A stretch of 64,000 nucleotides of DNA from Magicicada septendecula (Eukaryota > Arthropoda > Insecta > Hemiptera > Cicadidae): contig CM068372.1 of NCBI GenBank assembly GCA_034769895.1, positions 378,114,910 to 378,178,909 on the forward strand. The letters are read 5' to 3'. The stretch's first letter is position 1; every line of letters begins with the position of its first letter. Position numbers and translations under genes: made by a program. Positions 1 through 10,841 of this stretch are shown here, one piece after another. Under the pieces are notes generated by a model. It made no database searches. It was given only the letters and a program-made list of their open reading frames with translations, and had not been told where the DNA came from.

Positions 1-768
1 GATTATTTGTAGAGGTGAATAAAGTAAAGGTATAAACATATAATTGTTATTGATGATATTCTGTAGTGGGGGTGACGTGATAAGGAGTAGCCAACTTATA
101 GTGTTGTGGCAGGTAATAGCGTAGTTTTAGGGAGTGTTTGCCGAATTTTGGAAGGGCAAAATATTATGGATGTATATAGCCAGTTAGGGAACACCCATCT
201 CTGTGCAAAGACGAGCGGTGCTATAGGATTTAAATGAAACTAGTAAAGGTGTTTATAATTGAGATATTGGTGTCATGATAGGTAAATTTGGTGGTCAGTT
301 AGAAGAAGGTGAGTAAGAATATAATAAGTAGAAGTATAGTGAATATAGGAGTCACCCAGACTAAACAATGATTAGAAGGTGAAAGGTTAGGTAGTTAGGT
401 AGGTAGAAAGTTCAGAATAGAGAGGTAATGAAAAATGAATAACGAAATAGTAATAATAATAATATGAATATAATAATAAATGTGAATTTTATAATTATCA
501 TAAATAAATTGATGTCTAAATAATTAATTAATTGCAATTGTAATTTTATAATTTAAAGGCAACTTTAAATAGAATATGCAAATCGTAATGTAAATCTTAA
601 TCAAGATTAAAAATGAATAAATTATTTCAATGTATTAAATGTATCAATGTGTATTATTATGTAAAATGTATTATGTATTTATGTTATAAAATTTTTAACA
701 TGATGTATGGAAATAATGTGTAAAAGGGATAAATATAATTGGCGCTGTTAATGCCATAATTATTACCC

Positions 769-770
<2 letters not shown>

Positions 771-819
<49 letters not shown>

Positions 820-820
820 T
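771..820. repeat. (AAT)n microsatellite
   Basis: An uninterrupted run of about 16 TAA/AAT units inside the 3' noncoding part of element F. Element 0 has a similar (ATA)n run at about 19849-19890. Confidence 0.95.
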
Positions 821-1495
821 TTAATTTAACCATTCAATAAGATATATGAATAAATAATACAATACAGATTTATTAATTATTTTGTTTTTCTATAATTTGT
901 TTTTCTCCATGTTTGGGAGATTTATAGTGGAATTTTCCTATTTTCAGTTATAATGTAATTCTTTTTATATCAATATGTTTATTTTATAATTATAATAATT
1001 ATAAAATGGAAAGAGGTAAATATTATCAATGGAAATCGAAACAATTTATAAATTCAGGGTTGTCCATATTGCGAAAGGAAATTCTTTATAATTCTTGGGA
1101 GTTACGTTTTTAGTAGGATAATTTTTATAACTAGATTTTAATCATATATCAAGCAAACCCAGTGCTTATTAGCACAAACCAGCACCTAGCTAAGGGGAAC
1201 CAGATCAGTTAAGGATAGAGTGATTTACCAAGTCACTATTTTGAGATTTTTCGTGTATTGTTTCAGTGTTTGGTGATATGACAGCGGTCCTGAGCTGGCC
1301 AGAGCGTCAGAGCAGGGGCGTTACGAGCCTAAGTGGCCTTATGGTGTTGGGATCTCGAAGGAGAAGTCCAGTAAGGTCATGCAGGTACGGTCATCATCAT
1401 CAGACCAAGGGTGAGTTATTATTTTCTTTTATATAAAATTGTAAGGGGGTTGTGGCGACCTATCCTGGCTGATCCCTTTAGGACGTATGAAGGGT

Positions 1496-1535
1496 CAATG
1501 AAAGTTTTTGTGCTTCGGCACAAAATCTTTCATTG
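1496..1535 (+). promoter_or_regulatory. PPT-adjacent hairpin, element F
   Basis: The outer stem is CAATGAAAG (1496-1504) with CTTTCATTG (1527-1535). The inner stem is TTTTGTGC/GCACAAAA, capped by the tetraloop TTCG (1514-1517). The polypurine tract GAGGGGG and the LTR start (1545) follow directly. It is one of seven such hairpins in the window. Confidence 0.85.
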
Positions 1536-2371
1536 AGGGGGTTTTGTAATGGTACAATTATGGTACAATTTGTAATCACCCTAAATATGGTATAAAAAAC
1601 CAGAAATATTGTATTCCTTCATTTGGTCAAAATTAGACAAACATTTAATAACCTTTATGAATATATCGTGAGTGGACTATATAATATTTGCCAGGATTCG
1701 GACGGTTTCAGAGCAAAAAACGTGAAGCCTCACAAAAAACAGTATGTCATTTAATGCGATAAAAGCAACAAGCCTTTATGACGTCAGCGGCCAGGAATTT
1801 GTTTTTGTAAACAACACGATGCTGTCAACAAACAGACAATAGCCGAGTGACATAGATTCACCCCACCTCAGAAATATGGAACAAAGACTCTATGTCATTT
1901 CAACAGGGGACGTGATCGCAGCCGGCCGGCAACTCTTTCACGGCAAATCGTTCACAAATAGTGAATTTTAACTTTCAAACCACTAAAAGTGGTTAACTAA
2001 CTACTTAAATACAGTGCTGAGTTTAATCTACAACTTCAAAATGTGACCGGTAAAAATCGACGAACTCGCGGTGCACGAAGTTCGTAAAACAGCAGATGGC
2101 AATTTGGTGAGAACGTTCCACATTTAAATTCAATAAATTCATTCAAAACTTATCATTCAATTAAATGACCAATTTATATTTCGATACTTTAATTACAATG
2201 AGCTCGATAAAATAAAAAGAATTGTACCAGAGTGAGAGAGAGAGAGTGAGAGGGAGAGTGATTTATATAAATGCTGGGTTGTGCATACATACATATATAT
2301 ATATAAAATTTGTGATGATTTGTTCAATTTGTTTCTTCTGCAAGTAGATAAAATTGTATATTCTTTTTAAC

Positions 2372-2415
2372 ACCTGACGCACGTTTCACTGAAAAATATC
2401 AGTATCATCAGAGGT
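2372..2415 (-). ncRNA. Hammerhead ribozyme-like motif (left arm of A)
   Basis: Exact reverse complement of the motif at 3180-3223, by virtue of the inverted arms. See that entry for the structure. Confidence 0.5.
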
Positions 2416-3179
2416 TTCTAAGTGAATTAATAACAATTGTAATAATTCTATTAATATAAAAGTAACGAATAATCGAATTTGTATCGATTTTAACGTAAAA
2501 TAAAATAACTGATAATCGATTTAGGTCGATTAGTTAACGATTGTTTTAATGTTTATTTCTTCAGCAGCTGTTTTCTCGGTTATATTTGAAATTTTGTTTA
2601 TATAGTATTTTATTCACATTTATTTTTATTTTTTAGTAAATTTATAATTTTAAATAGATCGTCTTGTTTTGTTTTTATTTGGGTTTGTTCTTTAATTAAT
2701 AAATTATTGTTATTGTGTTTGTAAATGTTAAGATTTTCCCAAATATTCATTTTTTGACCTTTTTATAATTTTAAATAGATCGTCTTGTTTTGTTTTTATT
2801 TGGGTTTGTTCTTTAATTAATAAATTTTAAAAATAGGTCAAAAAATGAATATTTGGGAAAATCTTAACATTTACAAACACAATAACAATAATTTATTAAT
2901 TAAAGAACAAACCCAAATAAAAACAAAACAAGACGATCTATTTAAAATTATAAATTTACTAAAAAATAAAAATAAATGTGAATAAAATACTATATAAACA
3001 AAATTTCAAATATAACCGAGAAAACAGCTGCTGAAGAAATAAACATTAAAACAATCGTTAACTAATCGACCTAAATCGATTATCAGTTATTTTATTTTAC
3101 GTTAAAATCGATACAAATTCGATTATTCGTTACTTTTATATTAATAGAATTATTACAATTGTTATTAATTCACTTAGAA

Positions 3180-3223
3180 ACCTCTGATGATACTGATATT
3201 TTTCAGTGAAACGTGCGTCAGGT
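3180..3223 (+). ncRNA. Hammerhead ribozyme-like motif (right arm of A)
   Basis: The elements appear in the right order: stem I ACCT (3180-3183) pairs with AGGT (3220-3223); core CTGATGA (3184-3190); one extra T; stem II ACTGA/TCAGT (3192-3196/3203-3207); core GAAA (3208-3211); a very short stem III (A-CG...CG-T, 3211-3218); and cleavage triplet GTC ending at 3219. Hammerheads need CUGANGA, GAAA and NUH, all present. The extra base after the core A and the 2-3 bp stem III match the minimal hammerheads reported for Penelope-like elements. Cleavage is untested. Confidence 0.6.
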
Positions 3224-3634
3224 GTTAAAAAGAATATACAATTTTATCTACTTGCAGAAGAAACAAATTGAACAAATCATCACAAATTATATAATTACTG
3301 CAAGAAACATCGAGTTACTTATATAGAAAATGATATATATATATATATCTTAAATTTGTTGACTATATGTTTATTATATGTTTAGATTAATTACAAGGTT
3401 CAATATTAAATATGTTTGTGTATTTCATGATACGTAGGACTACGCCCCTAGGCGTGTTTGGCGTATGGTCGAGTCCAAAATATATGTAATCTTCTGTTAA
3501 TAATAAGTTTTGTTTTTATAACCATTTCAGAGTATTTATTTCAGATAACACTTCCCGTTCTACAACCTCGTTCGCTTAACACGAAACTTGGCCCGTAAAG
3601 TAAATGTATTATCAGCTGTTGGTAATTCCCAACA

Positions 3635-4016
3635 TGGCGCCCGATAGTAAACACAATAATTACTGTTATCGTGTATTTGTAAAATACAGTTACATAAATA
3701 TGATATAATTTGATTTATAACAATGTCTGAAACAGACATCATAAAAATACTTCAAGCATGTAAACAAATTTAAGACAACAGTATGGACTTTCTGAGGTGA
3801 CTGTAGAGTTGAACAAGCAGTATTAACAGTGAGGAAATAAAAGATGAATAGGAGTAGAGGATGTGCTAGATTATATAGAAGAAATTCAACACATCTGTTC
3901 CCAAATGAGTACTGAACTGTAGACCACCTGGTAAAAGGTATCGTAATGGTATATAGAAACACCAATTAGATACTGTGTGAATTCAGAACAGGGTGTAATC
4001 CGAATCATTAATTGAG
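3635..4016 (+). other. PBS-like start and relic of a further internal region
   Basis: It begins with TGGCGCCCGATAG (PBS-like). An ATG at 3723 opens a short reading frame (MSETDIIKILQACKQI, then stop); other frames give short peptides such as VLDYIEEIQHICSQM near 3870-3920. It may be a decayed gag start, but I cannot assign it to a family. It ends where the A-rich 3' end of the LINE begins. Confidence 0.3.
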
Positions 4017-4272
4017 AAAGATTTTTTATTTTTGTTTTATTTGAGAATAGCCCTCAATCATGAGGTTTCTCTCCAGCCCAATATTAGATCAGTATTCTAC
4101 AGCACTCAGATATAAAAAATTTCAAAAGTACATAAAGATTTACATCAATTTAACAGTACATAAAACTTACACACAGGTACAGAGTACCAATTTAGATGAA
4201 TCCTCTGATCTGAAATCTCTGTCTCTGTCCACTGCATCCTCATCTGTTAGTCCAAATTTCTCCATTGCCTGT
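4017..4272 (-). pseudogene. LINE reverse-transcriptase ORF, C-terminal end and 3' UTR (left half)
   Basis: Read on the minus strand, it encodes AMEKFGLTDEDAVDR from 4268 leftward, typical of the extreme C-terminus of insect non-LTR retrotransposon ORF2. A stop and short 3' UTR follow, ending in an A-rich tail near 4020-4045. The upstream part of the same ORF is at 21753-22040, on the far side of element 0, so this LINE was the earlier occupant of the site. Confidence 0.6.
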
Positions 4273-5434
4273 TGTAACGGTACAGAATTGGGTGGTAAAG
4301 AATTTTAATAAATGTCAATCCAAACAGTGTACAACCTCTTGGAAACTCCTGCTTTCACAACGCTGCATACCATGTTATTGAAAGAGCCAGTCTGTTTATG
4401 GCTGGAGCCAGCCCGTCTAGACGTTTTACGCAACTACCTGCAGCTTGTGCTGTCCGTGAATTACAGAAAAATACGTAATTGACACAAGTCAGTTTCATCA
4501 GGAGGCAACAGCTGCAGGAGTGGTTGGCCCAGTTTAAACCGACCAATCAGAGAAGGCGCCTTAAAACACCTACGTTGGCGCGCAGACAGAACAATGCAAC
4601 ACCTTGATGACACAGTTGAATAGCAGTCGTTAACCAGAGTAAACGTAACGTCCGGCTCAGGAAAGTTTTGGTAGACCGAAATGTCTAAGTAGGTCTGCCA
4701 AAGAGTGGAGTTCAACAATGTAACAACGAACAGTTTGTGTAAATAAAGGTTTGGAAGAGAGTAAGTTTGAATATTTAGGTAAAAAGCAGTCAAACAACGT
4801 AGTGTGCAACACCTGGAACCTCGCATCGCCAGGTACCACGACGTAGTTACTGCAAACGACTTTTATGTTGGCCAGAAGTGTATCAGTGAATAATAAGTGT
4901 TAAAGAGCTCGACAAAAGGTGGGAAATAAAAAGTGTAAAAATAATGAGAGTGTGTGAAGTAAAATGGGGAGAAAGAGAAAAGTTAATGAGAGTACTGGTT
5001 GTAAGTATAGATTAGCATAGGAATATTTGTATACAATAGAGGTTAGTAAGAGTAGAGAAGTAACATTAAAAAATATAAAAAGAATTAACGAGACAGAGAC
5101 CATAATTTTTGAATCAATAAAATGATATTCGCTTTATTTAAACATGTGTTAGTGGTAAGTTATTAAGCCATAACCATTTCCTATTCTGTGCTGAAAACCT
5201 CATCTGACATTCCGGCGAATTTTCTGAGGTAAGGGGAATTCAGATAGCAGGATTATTTTAAATTTTTATAAGGGCAAGAGTGTTTAAGTTTACATATTCA
5301 TCTATAAAATATGTTGGCGACCTGAGCAGTTTAAAAGGTAAGTTCAAAGTATTATGACGGTAAGTAATATTCTGGCAGCAGTGAGTTTTATTATTGTATT
5401 ATTTTATAAAAGGTAAAAGGTTTATACAGCTACA
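4273..5434 (+). mobile_element. 5' LTR of element 0
   Basis: 1162 bp, TGTAACGG...GCTACA. It matches the 3' LTR at 20861-21752 closely, except that it holds about 270 bp (around 4935-5213) absent from the 3' copy, which is therefore internally deleted there. A likely core promoter is at 4861-4888. Confidence 0.9.
4861..4888 (+). promoter_or_regulatory. Putative core promoter in element 0 LTR
   Basis: A TATA-like TTTTATG (4861-4867) lies about 24 bases before an insect-type initiator TATCAGTG (4881-4888; +1 near A4885). The same pair occurs in the 3' LTR and, diverged, in the solo LTR at 17086 and in the LTRs of element 1. Confidence 0.5.
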
Positions 5435-5436
5435 AG

Positions 5437-5452
5437 TGGCGCCGCTGCCAGG
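5437..5452 (+). promoter_or_regulatory. Primer-binding site, element 0
   Basis: TGGCGCCGCTGCCAGG lies two bases after the LTR end. The TGG start fits a tRNA 3' CCA end; I did not identify the tRNA. The homologous but mutated site of element 0m is at about 10825-10840 on the minus strand. Confidence 0.6.
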
Positions 5453-5526
5453 ATGTTTGTACATATATTATACGAATTAGACCTGTTTTGAGGCACAGAA
5501 AATAGGTTGTGGTATAATTGACATGT

Positions 5527-6700
5527 TGTAAAGATACTTCTCTTTTACCATTTTTAAAATACTACACTCATCATAGTACTCACCACTGCCAGAATTTTAC
5601 TTGCGTCATTGTCCCCGTTAAACTTACCTTATTAAACTGCCCAGGTCGCCACGATATTTTTTGGTTATATATCGAAACCCTTACACTCTTGCCCTTATAA
5701 AAATCCCACTATCTGACTACTCTTAAAAACTCAGAAAACCCCTAGAACATTAGACGAGGTTGTCAGCACAGAATAGGAAATGGTTATGGCGTAATAACTA
5801 CACTAACACATGGTTATGCTACGAAACAAATATTTTTACTGTTATCTTACTTTAACTCAGTTAACATCTTAACAACTTTAACATCTTACATGATAATTTA
5901 CTTTTTCTTCGAGCAATACAACAATAAAAATACAAACCATTAACGTTTACTTATATTGTATAGATATATTTTTTAAAACAAAACAGCCCAGTATTTGCAT
6001 ACACACATTCATTCATTCAATCTTTAAAATTTCCCTTATTTAGAGCTCTGTACAAAAAAATAAAAGTTAATTATTGTCTGGTAGTTGATTTACTCACGGC
6101 GCCTCCCTGGCTATGTCGCACTGTGCACATGTTTGCATATTTACGCAATTAATAACTTTTCGGCCCGCCAGCCCGTTATGTTCCAACGGCCGCTGCCGCC
6201 TCGCAACCACGCCACTATTGATTTACATTTTGTTATATAGTGAAGACGAAAATTTGTGTCCAGTCGGCGGACCCCCACTATTCACGTCCAGCGCTTTAAG
6301 ATGTTATTGTCCGACTGCCCGACGCTCCGATGTGCGTCGGTTCAAGCTACATCTGCCAGCTCGAGCGGTGATTGGCTGAGCCGCTCACGTGGCCTGTCTA
6401 ATTACCCACGTTGTTCCGTTCTGTTAATGACTTTGGTGTCGAGAGTATTGTAGAGGCCCACGGGCGCACGCTTACAGCTGCAAAGTTTTTCTTTTCTCCC
6501 CAACAGAAAATACAGGCATGTGCGCACTGGTTCGCATTCCAACGCTGTTATTGTTTGTGCCAAGCACGGACTGATACGGAATTGCATACAGGGTGTCCAA
6601 CAAACATGTCTGAATGACCGTAAAGGATGTCCAAACCGATCAGTCCCAAATAATTGAAAATCAAAAATAAAATTATATCCCTCAAAATTGCCCCGTTACA
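5527..6700 (-). mobile_element. 3' LTR of element 0m
   Basis: 1174 bp; on the + strand it reads TGTAAAGATAC...CCCCGTTACA. It contains a GC-rich stretch (6110-6480) with several overlapping open frames that recur in the other LTR copy because the DNA is duplicated; I do not regard them as genes. Confidence 0.9.
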
Positions 6701-6709
6701 ATACCCCCC

Positions 6710-6749
6710 CAATGAGAGATCTTCTGCTGAAACAGAAGAAATCTCATTG
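6710..6749 (-). promoter_or_regulatory. PPT-adjacent hairpin, element 0m
   Basis: The outer stem CAATGAGA (6710-6717) pairs with TCTCATTG (6742-6749). The inner stem TCTTCTG (6720-6726) pairs with CAGAAGA (6733-6739). The inner stem differs completely from those of the other copies but still pairs. The C7 run (6704-6710) is the complement of the polypurine tract. Confidence 0.85.
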
Positions 6750-9280
6750 CTAAACCCCTAAGAGGATCGGAGAGGATATGGTGCCAACAACCCCCCATGA
6801 GTTCTTACACATCATGGGTAAACTATACCCCCCTAGCTCGGAGACTATGGACGCATCTGAACGGGATTACTGGACTTCTCTATACGAGATCCCAACACCA
6901 TAAAATCGAACAGACACGCACCACAGCGCACCTAACCTTCCAACATGCCACCCCCCAAAATCCAAACCCTTGGCCTTATACCATGCCAGATCCTCAACCG
7001 ATATGTTCCCCCTTATCATGCACACTGGGCTGCCTTTAGCAAGTACTGGGCGCCTACACATATTCACTAGTACATTCTTTTATTTAAAATTCAGAAAATA
7101 TTTACTTTTTAAATTCAAAATTTCTTTTTAGCTTAAAATCAAAGTGTTATATTTCCATGACTCTCTCAAAAATCAAAAATAAAAATCTTTTGCATGAATC
7201 CATCCACTACATTAATTCTCTTCAATACTAATAACAATAAAAAAAAAACAAATTGAATACCTTATTAAACATGAATTCACTTACTCTAACATTTGTTTAC
7301 ACATATATTCTAAACAATATAATTCAATAAAACACTAGTAATACACATAAACAATAATACACTTGAAACTCAAACATTACCTATATGGCAGACGGAAAAA
7401 AATCAATTTTTTTTTTCAAAAAAATTTAAATTTATCAAAATATACTTTTCTCAGTTTTTTAGAAACATTTAAAATCACTTAATTCAATGAAACAGCAAAA
7501 TTACATCAACCAATTGCCAGAAACTGGTCTTGTTTATAACATCAACCATCAGCTGATCTCTCTGGGTCAAGTCAACGACCTTGACATACCTATGTTATAC
7601 AAAACTACATCATAAAATACATAAGACATCTTTAAAATTTTTTTTTTATCTTCAAACATAATAAAATAATACATTTAAAATTAACATGGTTATTATTACA
7701 ATAAACAATAAAAGTTACATTTAAATTGACCAAAATTACATATTTTACAGCTTTACATTATTCTCAAATTCTATCAAAATCTGTCACTTGTTTCAATTAA
7801 TTTTATATTTCGACTATGACTTTCTTTCTTTAAGACTGTCCTACTCAGTTAGTTTGGGTGGCTTAATTATTCATAATAACTTGATTTACAACTTGGCATT
7901 TATATATACTCTTACCCCTTTTGACTCGAATACTCATTAACAGCTTTAACTAACATGACACCCCTCTCTCAAAACATCTACCAATCATTCTCTACTCCTA
8001 ACTTACTACTCAACTCATTTCGCATCATTCTACCCTTATATATAAAAAATACTCTCTACCCCTTTGTACTCAGGATGTGTGTTCCCTCAACTCACCACCG
8101 TGCTCCACATCTTGCCCTTCCTATTTACCCGGCAATCACTCACTGAAAACCCACTGCTACCCGCCACAACGCCTGTCGTTGCGGACTCCTTATACACCAC
8201 CCCCCTTACAAAATTACCCATCAACTAATTACTCTCCCCTTACATCACTTTCATCTACAGAATATCACCTGGCTTATTACCCCAATATGTCAATCATTAC
8301 TATACAAATTATCCCCATAGCCACTGTGTCACTATCAATATTCAAATTCTATCTTACTTTTACTCCCACAATAATATTATTCTCTCTGGTACCCCTTTTT
8401 ATCTCAACATGGACTGATTTAAATGTCCTAACAAAATAATAATCACCCAACTTCTACCTTTTACAAACCATTTAAAATTCTTAACTATCTCACATTATTT
8501 CCATTATTTAAATTAAAATCTTTTAACACATTGAAATCATTATATTCAAACATTTAACTACATTGAAAAATTTTCAAATCACTATAAGTGATATACTACA
8601 TCTGATCAGCTGATTTTCTTGGCAAGGTGAATCACCTTTCTATCGATACATTTCAAAATTATATCAAGTTTTACTTTACATAAATTGCATTATAAAATTT
8701 ATACTTACAGTATATCACTCATACACTGTCATAAATACACAAATGTAAACACCAATCACCCCATGTACCTTCTGAAACAATAACGATAATATGATTCCAC
8801 AACTAAATACAATTTAACATTTATTTATTTATTAAGTATTATCAAATTTAAATCTCATAAAATAATTTAAATTCATCATCACAATTCAATTATATAACCT
8901 TGTAAATCAATCAAAAAAAATATTTAAACATCTCAACTTACTTTAATTAAATCAATTATTGAAACAACATTTTTAATTACTTTACTCCAATTACAATAAT
9001 TACAGTTCATTTGTTATCATCATCAAAATTATTTTTGTTATTTATTTATATTTATTTAGTCTGCTCAAATACTACTATTATTATTATTAAACAAATTCTA
9101 CTACATACACTCATTGTTTACATTACATACTTGTTACCATACAAGCACAATTAATTTCACTAGATTATTTACAAATTCGTCGTCATTAATTGTTCAATTT
9201 TACCACACTTCATTTCCTAATTCAGCAGGGTCATAACCACAAATTACAATATTTAAACTGTCCATACCCTGATTTTTTAA
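6750..9280 (-). other. 3' noncoding region of element 0m
   Basis: In element sense it begins after the DDGG stop at 9281 and ends at the hairpin. It is AT-rich with no credible ORF. The conserved block CTCTTAGG and the GGGATCTC...GAGAAGTCC hairpin (about 6865-6892, minus strand) match the other elements. Confidence 0.7.
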
Positions 9281-10608
9281 TTCAACCTCCATCATCGTGT
9301 AATAGTCTAATTTTTTTTATAACATTTCTCATTCTTACTTACACTCCATTTATTATTATTATTATAATAAACATTATCAATATAACATCTGACACCATCA
9401 TTACCTATTAATTCATCAGACCCGTCGACCTTAGTAATTTCAATTCTGTTTTCGTTAGTATTTTTATTCAGCATCAAGTCAGTTATTTTATCATCATCAT
9501 CATCAAAATAATTATCTGTCTCTATTTTACCAGGTAAGCCATTTTTTTCATCTCTCTCAATATCTAACACCTGCACCAACCTTTCATAACCTCTATTTAT
9601 TTCAAAAATCTCTATCTCTCTCTTTCTCTCATCACAACACCATATCACATTTTCTCTCTCACTCCATGCAGAGGGCAATACCACAAAATTCCTTAAACAC
9701 CATCTGGCCCTGCCAGATAAACACAAAAAACTTATTTGACCATTTGCTGACCCATCGTCACCCAAATGTCCTAGTGAGGATTTTTTATCCCCATAAACAA
9801 CTTGTGAAAACTCTGTTTCACATTTAACCACATAAAAATTTGCCCCCTGTTCACCCTTTAAATTATCTCTCCATTCTTTCTTCAACTCATCCATACTAAT
9901 CATTACTCCGTTCCTAACACCAACTAACTTTCTACTCTTATTTTCACCATTACTTAACGTATCATTCTTAGATACCCCATTTTCAGCTATATACTCATTA
10001 TTCTTATTTAACGTTATTTCACCATTATATTTACTTATTTTACCACCACCACTTACCTTGTCTACTATTCATCCGTTATTTTTCGTTATATTGCTACCAC
10101 CACAAACACTTACCTGTTTTGATTCAACTTCTGTACTCTCCTTAATTGATTCGACTCTAATTTCCCCTTTTTATTTCGTTCTTTCATGTCATTAATCGTT
10201 TCATCTAACATTGCGTTTTGTTTAACCAAACTTTGATAAATCTCCTTGAGCATGAAATTCACCATATCATTACTTACCTCATTACCCGCCACCTGATCGA
10301 CTTTATTTCTGTTTAATTGGTTTGTCTCTTCACCACTTTCTACTCCCATTATACTATCATCCTTAACCTTAGGCCTATTCACTGTCTTATTTTCTACCAC
10401 TATCGCTTCAACTATCTTACCGTTATTATTTGTCATCTCACTATGTTTCTTAATTTCTGCGAATATTCCCTCTTCTTGTTCTTCCATCCGCGTTAAATTA
10501 TCATCTAACTTACCCCACTCCTCGTCTGTCATTTCACCTACAACCCCTCTATATTTTTTCCCACTCCTCCCATGCGAAACCAATATCATTACCTCGTACT
10601 TCGCCCAT
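9281..10608 (-). pseudogene. Gag-like/DDGG protein of element 0m, broken
   Basis: One ancestral frame now lies in three pieces. It opens at an ATG at 10608 (MGEVRGNDIGF...); the longest N-terminal piece (10589-10110) is coiled-coil rich (DDNLTRMEEQEEGIFAEIKKH). A frame change follows near 10112, then an in-frame stop near 10070 before VDKVSGG. The C-terminal piece (9903-9307) has the family block RARWCLRNFVVLPSAWSE and an E/R-rich helix (DERKREIEIFEINRGYERL). A further frame change near 9310 precedes the family terminus IRLLHDDGG, stop 9283-9281. Homologous to 18273-19646, 32230-33389 and 52191-53334. Function unknown; no known enzyme domain is visible. Confidence 0.7.
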
Positions 10609-10841
10609 ATTCAAAATTTATTTATACAACACCCTTTATATATAAAAACCACTATTATTATAAAACCAAAACACCTAACACAATTGTAAACCATAAGAAC
10701 CCAAACATAACCTATTCACACATACGTAATTATATACGATAAATTTTACATACATACGCCGTTACCAAATCCTATTTTCTGTGCTTTAAAACAGGTCTAG
10801 TTTCTATAATGTTTATACGAACATCCTGGCAGGGTCGTCAC

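Larger units (their letters stand above)
1..1544 (+). mobile_element. Element F: 3' internal part of a non-autonomous LTR retrotransposon (partial)
   Basis: The element enters from the left edge of the window. Its first 350 bases match, by eye and in order, the 3' noncoding part of element 3 (about 53850-54230): the shared blocks are a GTGTTGTGGCAGG motif, a TTTGCCGA...GGGCAAA segment, TAGGGAACAC and GAGCGGTGC. Its last 400 bases carry the conserved 3' domain: a reiterated CCAGTGC/CCAGCAC motif at 1150-1190, the GGATCTC/GAGAAGTCC hairpin at 1350-1369, then the hairpin and polypurine tract before the LTR. No coding sequence is visible in this part; the rest of the element is outside the window. 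A trinucleotide run lies at 771-820. Confidence 0.8.
2307..3333. mobile_element. Fold-back element A: 454-bp inverted arms with hammerhead-like motifs
   Basis: Arms 2307-2760 and 2835-3288 are near-perfect inverted repeats of equal length. The 74-bp spacer between them is itself a direct copy of about 2641-2706. After the right arm a 45-base single-copy tail (3289-3333) ends in AAAATGA and is followed by a (TA)n tract; the same kind of tract lies left of the left arm, so the target duplication is hidden in it. Each arm carries a hammerhead-like motif. There is no coding sequence. Inverted arms plus a short extra tail suggest a Penelope-like (PLE) derivative, but no PLE reverse transcriptase is present, so a simple fold-back DNA element is the alternative. 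Confidence 0.8.
1545..3634 (+). mobile_element. LTR of element F (interrupted by fold-back element A)
   Basis: The LTR starts TGTAATGG right after the polypurine tract. With the fold-back insertion (about 2307-3333) removed it is about 1.06 kb, matching the 1.08-kb LTR of element 1. I place its end at CCCAACA (3634) because TGGCGCCCGAT, the same primer-binding sequence as element 1, follows at once. A PBS after an LTR that also ends an upstream element implies a tandem arrangement like that of element 3. The start is secure; the end is inferred. Confidence 0.6.

Noticed and set aside
1388-1412. CTGATGATGATG on the minus strand in element F
   Set aside because: No GAAA or second stem follows; it belongs to the conserved 3' domain, not to a hammerhead.
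6113-6617. Overlapping open frames in the GC-rich part of the 0m LTR
   Set aside because: Both strands and several frames are open because of base composition; the second LTR copy carries substitutions without regard to frame.
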